DNA of 64,000 nt from Syngnathus acus (lineage: Eukaryota > Chordata > Actinopteri > Syngnathiformes > Syngnathidae), in contig NC_051093.1 of the NCBI RefSeq assembly GCF_901709675.1, positions 496,001 to 560,000 of the forward strand, in the 5' to 3' direction. Shown piece by piece: positions 1-10,300 of this stretch (positions within the stretch are counted from its first letter, which is position 1; the number at the start of each line of letters is the position of its first letter). Made by a program: the position numbers and the translations under genes. The notes under the pieces are model-generated. The model saw nothing but the letters and a program-made list of their open reading frames with translations. It had not been told where the DNA came from and ran no database searches.

Positions 1-1013
1 TTTGTAGCGCCACCTTTTGCTGCAATTACAGCTGCAAGTCGCTTGGGGTATGTCTCTATCAGTTTTGCACATTGAGAGACTGGAATTCTTGCCCATGCTT
101 CCTTGCAAAACAGCTCAAGCTCAGTGAGGTTGGATGGAGAGCGTTCGTGAACAGCAGTCTTAAGCTCTTTCCACAGATTCTCGATTGGATTCAGGTCTGG
201 ACTTTGACTTGGCCATTCTAACACCTGGATACGTCTATTTGTGAACCATTCCATTGTAGATTTGGCTTTATGTTTTGGATCATTGTCCTGTTGGAAGATA
301 AATCTCCGTCCCAGTCTCAGGTCTTTTGCAGACTCCAACAGGTTTTCTTCCAGAATGGTCCCGTATTTGGCTCCATCCATCTTCCCATCAATTTTAGCCA
401 TCTTCCCTGTCCCTGCTGAAGAAAAGCAGGCCCAAACCATGATGCTGCCACCACCATGTTTGACAGTGGGGATGGTGTGTTCAGGGTGATGAGCTGTGTT
501 GCTTTTACGCCAAACATATCGTTTTGCATTGTGGCCAAAAAGTTCGATTTTGGTTTCATCTGACCAGAGCACCTTCTTCCACATGTTTGGTGTGTCTCCC
601 AGGTGGCTTGTGGCAAACTTTAAACGAGACTTTTTATGGATATCTTTGAGAAATGGCTTTCTTCTTGCCACTCTTCCATAAAGGCCAGATTTGTGCAGTG
701 CACGACTGATTGTTGTCCTATGGACAGACTCTCCCACCTCAGCTGTAGTTATCTGCAGTTCATCCAGAGTGATCATGGGCCTCTTGGCTGCATCTCTGAT
801 CAGTCTTCTCCTTGTTTGAGATGAAAGTTTGGAGGGACGGCCGGGTCTTGGTAGATTTGCAGTGGTCTGATACTCCTTCCATTTCAATATAATTGCTTGC
901 ACAGTGCTCCTTGAGATGTTTAAAGCTTGGGAAATCTTTTTGTATCCAAATCCGGCTTTAAACCTCTCCACAACAGTATCTCGGACCTGCCTGGTGTGTT
1001 CCTTTGTCTTCAT
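1..1013 (-). CDS. Tc1-type DD34E transposase, open to the window edge
   Basis: Cut-and-paste transposase that excises and reinserts its element at TA dinucleotides. Translation starts at the ATG at 1011-1013 (MKTKEHTRQVRD). I checked every codon to position 3 and found no stop, giving 337 codons. The N-terminal helix-turn-helix region includes [15 protein letters not shown], followed by a basic GRPSKLS linker. The catalytic triad is visible as [20 protein letters not shown] and [12 protein letters not shown], the usual DD34E spacing. The C-terminus reads KGGATK at the edge. The sister copies in this window are all broken, so this one stands out. Whether it encodes active enzyme depends on missense changes I cannot judge and on the unseen terminus. 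Confidence 0.9.
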   Translation of the reverse strand, partial: MKTKEHTRQVRDTVVERFKAGFGYKKISQALNISRSTVQAIILKWKEYQTTANLPRPGRPSKLSSQTRRRLIRDAAKRPMITLDELQITTAEVGESVHRTTISRALHKSGLYGRVARRKPFLKDIHKKSRLKFATSHLGDTPNMWKKVLWSDETKIELFGHNAKRYVWRKSNTAHHPEHTIPTVKHGGGSIMVWACFSSAGTGKMAKIDGKMDGAKYGTILEENLLESAKDLRLGRRFIFQQDNDPKHKAKSTMEWFTNRRIQVLEWPSQSPDLNPIENLWKELKTAVHERSPSNLTELELFCKEAWARIPVSQCAKLIETYPKRLAAVIAAKGGAT

Positions 1014-1401
1014 GGTTCTCTCTGCGCTTTAAACAGAACCCTGAGACTATCAAAGAGCAGGTGCATTTATACGGAGACTTGATTACACACAGGAGCATTC
1101 TATTTATCATCATCAGTCATTTAGGACAACATTGGATCATTCAAAGATCCTCACTGAACTTCTGGAGTGAGTTTGCTGCACTGAAAGTAAAGGGGCAGAA
1201 TAATATTGCACGCCCCACTTTTCAGTTTTTTATTTGTTAAAAAAGTTTTAATTATCCAATAAATTTCGTTCCACTTCACGATTGTGTCCCACTTGTTGAT
1301 TCTTGACAAAAAATTAAAATTTTATATCTTTATGTTTGAAGCCTGAAATGTGGCGAAATGTTGAAAGGTTCAAGGGGGCCGAATACTTTCGCAAGGCACT
1401 G
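1..1401 (-). mobile_element. Tc1/mariner element, copy 1 (left end outside window)
   Basis: The right terminus is complete: an inverted repeat containing TATTCGGCCCCCTTGAAC ends at 1401 next to a TA at 1402-1403. The same terminus bounds the copies at 4275-7328 and 41885-43505. A second, inner copy of the TATTCGGCCCC-type core lies about 200 bp inside those elements, the IR/DR arrangement known from fish Tc1 transposons. The element lies in hgs intron 15, about 115 bp from exon 15. The left inverted repeat and the last codon or two of the transposase lie beyond the window edge. Confidence 0.93.
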
Positions 1402-1515
1402 TACCTCAAAAGCCTATCCACCATTTCAGCCATTCATTCATCCATTTATTCATTCTTTCATCCCTCCCTCCCAGCGGGTGCTGTGTGGTGCCCCATCTGC
1501 GGTGAGCTCCAGTAC

Positions 1516-4225
1516 CTGCTTCTTCTGCCGCATGATCTCCAGTTTTTGCGCCAGCTGCATCTGCCTCTGCCTCTCGGCCTCCTCGGCAGCGCGGCGCAGT
1601 TTCTCCATGTGCTCATCCCTCAGCGCATTGAGGGCCGCCCGGGCATCGCGCACCTGAGCCAGCTTGTCTTGAAGCCCCTCGTAGTATACTGCCGGTGCCG
1701 TGCGAAAAATGAACGACACGCAGAGCAGGAGGGAGGGGAAAAGCCCGGCCACATGACTCACGTCGCTTCTCGTCCAGCTGGTTAAGGATGTCCAGGAGCT
1801 GCGGGTGCATGTTGTTGATGGACTGGAATAGAGACAGCACGGCACTATCGTTGGTGATGCTGCGCCCGCGCATGTGGTTGCTCTTCATGCGGTTCAGGAA
1901 GGTGGTGACGGCGTTCTGCAGGGCCTTCAAGAACTGCTCGTGGTTCTCCTCCGACTCCCCGTTCTGGTACTGCTGCTGGAAAGGCAGCCATATTCGGGGA
2001 AGTAAAGCAAAGCGCCGTGCCAATTCCAACAACATGGATTCAATGGACGGTTGTCCTCAAAATTTGACACTTTCCAGCTGCTGCACCCGAGTCCACATCT
2101 CGACCCAGTTGAAAGAAGAGAACTTGTGATCAATCCCAACAAACAAAGTATGGCTGGATACCTCCACGATGCTGACGGGCTGCATGGGCGCGTGAGCTTC
2201 GACGGGCTGGCCGGCAGTCGGCGCCGGCTCGGCCAGTGGCGCGGGGGCTGGCGCCGAAGGTGTGGGACTCTTGCGGGCCTCCTCCTGCTTCTTCTCCCAG
2301 TACGTTCTGTTGAGGTAACGGGCCAGCTAAAACAAGATCACAGAGAGGAAACTGATGCGTGGATTTCAAACAAAAGAAAGGAAAACTGAATTCATGAAGC
2401 CTGATTCAGCTGAACGTTCGATCCCAACCTGAATTTGCAACATGACCTTACCTCAGGGTCGACTTCCTCAGCAGTGGGAGCAGAGGAATTCTAAATTAAA
2501 GAGAGTCAGTAAAGCTATGTACAGCTTTGCGAAGACAAAAGACGACGGCGGCGCCTTACCACGGGGGCGGTGTAGAGGGTGCCGACCGGGGGCGCCGAGG
2601 AGGTGACCGGGGTGGGCTCCGCCTTGGGATACGCGGGGTGGTATGAGTTCTTCTGCTTCTGCACGGGAGGCTTCTTAAGACATTTGTGCATAATGGCCAG
2701 CGAAGAAATGGCGGCCGCGCGGCGTCCTACCATTCGCTCTTTTTCCTCTGCCTCACTTTGGGAGAGGGCGATGGCCAGCTGCAACTCCTCCTCCTCCTGC
2801 AGAGCCGCCTCATCCCTTTTGGGAGGCATCTGGGTGACGAGAGAGACCAAGAGGGAAGATTTGCTTTGGCTTCGTCCGGCGGTACTGAGCGCTCGCACAA
2901 TTTGTTTCTTTACCTGCGACTGCTGGGACAGCGGGCTGGTGAGATACTCGGGAGGCAGCTCTGCAGCGTTGGCGGACACCGGTTTGATCTCGGCTTTTCT
3001 AAGCGAAGGAGAGGAAGGGTGGCTGCTTGGGTGGGGGGAGAGAAAGACTTGTGAATGAGCAAACACAAAGCTTTGTGGAGCGACAGCCGGCACACGACAA
3101 ATACCGTATTGGCCCGAATATAAGACGATGTTTTTTGCATTGAAATAAGACTGAAAAAGTGGGGGTCGTCTTACATTCGGGGTCTAGACATTATACACAT
3201 TCACTTGTGCGCAGCGGTAAGTTAAAGGTTGCTGGTATCGACTGAGTATGTTGCTGTGATCATGTGCGTCTTTGACACAAAGTGAGTATATACATTTCAT
3301 TGTTACTACTGTCCACTGTTGTGCCGTTTGTCCGATCGCGGTTTGCTTCGTGTGCGCGCCGTTTGATTGACAGCTCCGGTGCGCCCCTTTAAGTTTGCCT
3401 CGCATCGGACGAGTAGCCGTTACGCAGCGGCACGGCGACTAACGGTCGCCAGCAAATGTATTTTGTTGTCTCAATGACTTATGTTTGGTGTGTTGCCGAG
3501 AGTATTTCATTTATGGTTATTTAGTATAGCGGAACCGTTACGCGCAGTTAGTTATGTAATGTGTGCAGTCTACTAGTGTTGTGTGATGTCAGAAGTTGAG
3601 CGTTGACTTGCATGCTGTATTTCTGTCTGTTGCGCGCACACGCACACGCGCACACCCCACAGACCCTTCATACAATAATCGAACACACAAGAATCACTTT
3701 CACACACCCAAAGACTCACCCATGTACACTACACACACCTGCTCTCACATCCTTACGACCAAACATGTGCCTATACCCTTATGCCAGTTTGCCTGTATGC
3801 CCCTATGAGCGACAGTGCCTTTTTTTCAGGGATGAGAACGACAAATGAAACAACCCCACTGAAAAGTAGCCGGGCTCTGGGGGCCGCAGGCCCCCCACCA
3901 ATGGGGGCCGGAGTGGGCCAGGGGCCACAGGCCCCCATTGGGGGCCCCTATTGGGGGCCACAGGCCCCTATTGGGGGCCACAGGGCCCACAGGCCCCTAT
4001 TGGGGATGCAGGGGGCCAGGGGCTCAGGGGGCAAAGCTCCCTGGAAACTCCTGGATTTTGGCAGTATAGCAACCCCAAAACCATTCATTTCATCACTCAA
4101 TTTCTACAGTTTTGTTAAAAACATATTCCTACTTGGTGGGCTACCAAGGTGAATATAATGCATCAAAATGGCACAATAAATTCTGGAGTTTTTCCTTTTG
4201 ATGAAAACTGTTAATTTTTTGCAAC

Positions 4226-4268
<43 letters not shown>

Positions 4269-7200
4269 CATCTACAGTGCCTTGCGAAAGTATTCGGCCC
4301 CCTTGAACCTTTCAACATTTCGAGACATTTCAGGCTTCAAACAAAGATATAAAAGTTTAATTTTTTGTCAAGAATCAACAACAAGTGGGACACAATCGTG
4401 AAGTGGGACAAAATTTATTGGATAATTTAAACTTTTTTAACAAATAAAAAACTGAAAAGTGGGGCGCGCAATATTATTCGGCCCCCTTGCGCTAATACTT
4501 TGTAGCGACACCTTTTGCTGCAAGAATTCTTGCCCATTCTTCCTTGCAAAACAGCTCGAGCTCAGTGAGGTTGGATGGAGAGCGTTTGTGAACAGCAGTC
4601 TTCAGCTCTTTCCACAGATTCTCGATTGGATTCAGGTCTGGACTTTGACTTGGCCATTCTAACACCTGGATACGTCTATTTGTGAACCATTCCATTGTAG
4701 ATTTGGCTTTATGTTTTGGATCATTGTCCTGTTGGAAGATAAATCTCCGTCCCAGTCTCAGGTCTTTTGCAGACTCCAACAGGTTTTCTTCCAGAATGGT
4801 CCTGTATTTGGCTCCATCCATCTTCCCATCAATTTTAGCCATCTTCCCTGTCCCTGCTGAAGAAAAGCAGGCCCAAACCACGATGCTGCCACCACCATGT
4901 TTGACAGTGGGGATGGTGTGTTCAGGGTGATGAGCTGTGTTGCTTTTACGCCAAACATATCGTTTTGCATTGTGGCCAAAAAGTTCAATTTTGGTTTCAT
5001 CTGACCAGAGCACCTTCTTCCACATGTTTGGTGTGTCTCCCAGGTGGCTTGTGGCAAACTTTAAACGAGACTTTTTATGGATATCTTTGAGAAATGGCTT
5101 TCTCCTTGCCACTCTTCCATAAAGGCCAGATTTGTGCAGTGCACGACTGATTGTTGGATGGTATTAGAGAGGGTGTTGGAAAAGAGGGTGAGGACACGGG
5201 TAAAGGTGGACGAGATGCAGTATGGTTTCATGCCTGGTAAAGGTACAACAGACGCAATTTTTGTCATCCGACAGATGCAAGAGAAGCACCAGGAGAAGAG
5301 GAAGAGGTTGTACTTCGCTTTTGTCGACCTGGAAAAAGCGTTCGACAGGGTGCCAAGGGAGGTGGTGAGGTGGGCCCTAAGGAAGTCGGGTGTGGAAGAG
5401 GGACTGGTAAAGGCTGTGATGGCTCTCTACTGCAGAGCCTGCACAACTGTTAGAACAGGAGTTGGCGACAGTAATGGGTTTGAAGTAAGGGTAGGGGTGC
5501 ACCAGGGATCAGTGCTCAGCCCATTACTGTTTGCTATCGTGATGGATGTGGTATCGAGGGAAGTGAGGGGTGGACTACCATGGGAACTGCTCTACGCGGA
5601 TGACCTGGTATTGATGGCTCACAGCCGAGAAGACCTAGCTAGGAAGCTAGCGGCCTGGAAGACATGCCTGGAAGTGAAAGGAATGAAGGTGAATGCGGCA
5701 AAATCAAAGGTCATGGTCGGTGGTGCTGGCCTGGGAGTGATATCGCAGTCAGGAGCATGGCCATGTGGAGTTTGCGGGAAGGGAGTGCAAGCTAACTCTA
5801 TCCGGTGCAAGGGTTGCCAGAGATGGGTACACCGAAGATGCAGCGGAGTAAAAGGCAGCCTACTAGCTGCAAGTGAGACCTTCCAATGCAAGCGGTGTAG
5901 GGGAGAAGTCGCCCAAGCAGACCCAGCTGAGCAAGAGGGGCTCGTGGTAGATGGGGAGATGTACGAGGTGGTGGACAGCTTCTGCTACCTTGGAGACATG
6001 CTTAACCCTGATGGGGGGGTGGACATAGCAGTGACCACAAGGGTGAGAAGTGGGTGGAAGAAATTCAGGGAACTCATGCCCTTCTTAACATCTAAGGCCC
6101 CATCCCTGAAGATGAGAGGCCAAGTGTACTCAGCCTGTGTCAGAAGTAGTATGACGTACGGAAGTGAGGCATGGGCCCTGAAAACAGAACATGAAGACAA
6201 ACTAAACAGAGCAGAAATGAGGATGATCAGATGGATGTGTGGTGTGTCAATGAGGGAGGAAAAGACCAGTGCAGAGCTGAGACAGAAGATCGGAGTGGAG
6301 TCCATAGTGGATGTGGTGAGGAGAGGCAGACTGCGATGGTACGGACATGTAGTGAGGAAGGACGAGAACGACTGGGTGAAGAAAGTTATGTCGTATAACG
6401 TAGAGGGAACAAGACCCAGTGGCCGACCTAAAAAGACCTGGCAGATGACCGTGGCAGCCGACATGAAGGCACTCGGCATCAACCACGAGATGGCCATGGA
6501 CCGTTCCCGGTGGAAGACGGCCATATCGAGAACTCAGTCCAACCCAGCGGCGCCTGGAAAGCGGACTTTAAAACGATGATGATGATGATGATGACTCTTC
6601 CATAAAGGCCAGATTTGTGCAGTGCACGACTGATTGTTGTCCTATGGACAGACTCTCCCACCTCAGCTGTAGTTATCTGCAGTTCATCCAGTGTGATCAT
6701 GGGCCTCTTGGCTGCATCTCTGATCAGTCTTCTCCTTGTTTGAGATGAAAGTTTGGAGGGACGGCCGGGTCTTGGTAGATTTGCAGTGGTCTGATACTCC
6801 TTCCATTTCAATATAATTGCTTTGCACAGTGCTCCTTGAGATGTTTAAAGCTTGGGAAATCTTTTTGTATCCAAATCCGGCTTTAAACTTCTCCACAACA
6901 GTATCTCGGACCTGCTTGGTGTGTTCCTTTGTCTTCATGGTTCTCTCTGCGCTTTAAACAGAACCCTGAGACTATCAAAGAGCAGGTGCATTTATACGGA
7001 GACTTGATTACACACAGGTGCATTCTATTTATCATCATCAGCCATTTAGGACAACATTGGATCATTCAAAGATCCTCACTGAACCTCTGGAGTGAGTTTG
7101 CTGCACTGAAAGTAAAGGGGCAGAATAATATTGCACGCCCCACTTTTCAGTTTTTTATTTGTTAAAAAAGTTTAAATTATCCAATAAATTTCGTTCCACT

Positions 7201-7328
7201 TCACGATTGTGTCCCACTTGTTGTTGATTCTTGACAAAAAAATTAAAATTTTATATCTATGTTTGAAGCGTGAAATGTGGCGAAATGTTGAAAGGTTCAA
7301 GGGGGCCGAATACTTTCGCAAGGCACTG

Positions 7329-7368
<40 letters not shown>

Positions 7369-10300
7369 ATTGAAGTTTTATTCTTTAACGATATCATGAC
7401 AATAGCCTAACATTAGCTTACATGTAACATCATGTTACCCACATGCTTGTAAAAGTAAAAACATACCTTTGCTTTTTTTTAAATTTATTTGTGATGTGCT
7501 CCTTAATGTGCTAAAGAACTTTTAAATATTCTGGATAATTTTGGGCTTTCCCAGCATGTCACAGATCCAACACATAACAGAGGTCACATATTAGATCTAA
7601 TTATTTCCAAAGGGCTTAACATCTCCGAGGTTGTGGTAAATGATGTTGCTCTTTCTGATCACTACTGTGTCTTGTTTAAAATGACCACCCTTGCTAACCC
7701 AATGAAAGGGGAAGCAGAGGTAATCAGAAAGCGTCATATAAATGATGACACCTGTGCATTATCCGCCCAGGGTTTTACACCATCACCAACCCTTCCCTCG
7801 GCTCTAAGTGATGACCTTGTCAACAGTTTTCGTTCCAATGTTAAGACTGTTATTGATTCTATCGCCCCAATTAAGACCAAAGTTTTGTTAAGAAGGAAAA
7901 AGTCTCCCTGGAGAAATGCCACACTGGTTAAAGCTCAGAAAAGAGTATGTAGACAAGCAGAACATAGGTGGCTCCAGGTTTATTACATCTACAAAGAGAG
8001 TCTTCACAGGTATAACCAGGAACTGAAGAATGCAAGGCAATCATATTTTTCTGAGATTATCAATAGAAACAGCAATAATACCCGGCGTACCCGCACATTT
8101 TTTTCTGTTGTGGACAGGCTGACTCACGGCACAGCGTCTGTCCCTCCTGAACTGCTGTCTAACAAGGCATGCAATGACTTTGCAGCCTTCTTCACAGACA
8201 AAATATTACAGATAAGACAAGCAGTGTGCAGCTCCGGAACGATAACACTTGCGCCTTCCTGTCCTACAGTCAATCTAGGACATTTTAGCCTCATAGATTA
8301 TACAACTAACAGAAATGGTTTCAAAATTAAAACCTACAAGATGCAGCCTTGATACTCTGCCTTCCAACTTTTTTAAAACTGTTTTTAGCTGCATAGCTCC
8401 AGATGTACTGCAGATAAATACTTCTCTTCAAGCAGGCTAGTTTCCCCAGGCTTTGAAAACTGCAGTAATAACACCTCTTTTAAAAAAAATAAAAAAAATC
8501 TGGATGCCACAACAAGTTGTAACTATAGGCCAATATTAAACCTACCATTCCTGGGGAAAATCATTGAAAAGGTTGTTTTCCAGCAAATTCATGCTTTTAT
8601 GATGCAAAACAATCTTTTCAACACATTTCAGTCTGGATTTCAGCCACACCACAGCACTGAGACTGTACTTTAAAAGTCTTAAATGACATTCATCTAAATA
8701 ATGATGCAGGCAAATCCTCTGTCCTGGTATTACTGGATCTCAGTGCTGCTTTTGATACAGTTGATCATAACATATGACTCAGCAGAAAAGTGGGTGGGAC
8801 TTACCGGAACTGTGCTACAATGGTTCAAATCTTACTTACAAGATAGAGACTTTTTTGTGTCAATGGGAAACCATGAGTCTGAGAGAACTAAGATCACATG
8901 TGGGGTTACCAAGGGTCCATTCTGGGGCCGCTACTTTTTAACATCTATATGCTACCCCTAGCTCAGATTATGGAACATCTCAACATCTCATATACTTATG
9001 CCGATGACACAACTCTATCTCAGTGACCATAGTCCCCTACTCGCACTGGGTAACTGTATTCATCAAATCAATCAGTAGATGTGCCAGAATTTCCTCCAGC
9101 TAAATGCAGAAAAGACAGAGGTGATCATTTTTGGACCTAAAAATGTAAAGGAAAAGATCAGCGCTCACCTTCGCTCTGTCATTGACAGCTACAAATCAAG
9201 CCAGAAATCTTGCTGTAATTATTGACTCAGACCTGAACTTCAACCGCCATCTTAAGTTTATCACTGAATCTGCCTTTTACCACCTGAAAAATATAACTAG
9301 AATTAAGGGGTTTCTGTCTCAAAAAGATATTGAAAAACTTATTCATGCATTCATTTTTAGTAGGTTAGATTATTGTAATGGCATCTTTACAGGCCTTAAC
9401 AAAAAATCCATCAGGCAGCTGCAGCTGATCCAGAATGCTGCTGCCAGCGTCCTCACAAACACCAGGAAACTGGTCATTAGATTGCTACACTGGCTTCCTG
9501 TGAGTCAAAGGATAGATTTTAAAATCCTACTGCTGGTCTACAAAACGCTGAATGGTCTCGAACCAAAATACATGCTTGATCTACTTGTTCCTTATGAAGC
9601 ATCCAGACCTCTCAGGTCATCTGGAACTGGCTTGTTGTGTGTCCCAAGAACAAGAACCAAGCAAGGAGAAGCACCATTCAGTTATTATGCTCCTCACCTG
9701 TGGAACAAACTTCCCATAGATCTGAGGTCTGCTCAAACTGTCAGCTCCTTTAAATCAGGGCTAAAAATGTTACTGTTTACCACAGCATATTCTTAAATTA
9801 AATCCTCTTTCTAATTTTTTATTCTTGATTTTGTATGCATTATATTCTGTATTTTTTCCCCGTTTTTATGCTCTATGTTCTTTGTTTTTTAATCCTTTTT
9901 ATGTAAAGCACATTGAGTTGCCTTGTGTGTGAAATGCAATATATAAATAAATCTGCCTTGCCTTGCCTTAATGTTCAAAGCGCCGCGACCTCCATAGCTT
10001 ATCACATCTTGACAAAGAATGTACAAAACCTTCCCCGAGACATCTAATTTACGGATATGTTCCATCAGGCAGGTGGTTACGGACTGTGTTCCGAGTTGTA
10101 AGATGACGCTGCTCTCGAGCCATGCCCATCTGAAGCAGTTCCTGATCCCGTTCGTCTCTATTTCCCTGGCACGATCCTAGTCTTTTTTCTCTAAAACTTT
10201 CGCCATGCTGGCTAAATTTTTAATTAATTTTGCTAATTAGGCAAATGAGTAGGCAAATGATGTGACGAAAGTAGCGCCAAAACGCTGCCGAAAATAAGGC

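Larger units (their letters stand above)
4275..7328 (-). mobile_element. Tc1/mariner element, copy 2, interrupted by a LINE
   Basis: Both termini are present (CAGTGCCTTGCGAAAGTATT from 4275; reverse complement to 7328) with TA on each side. The transposase runs on the minus strand but is broken in at least three ways: a LINE is inserted at 5157-6593; about 60 bp near the C-terminus is missing (around 4522, GCTGCAAGAATTC junction); and an extra T in the helix-turn-helix region near 6823 shifts the frame. It is therefore non-autonomous. Open pieces remain at 4492-5112 and 6684-6938. Confidence 0.93.
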
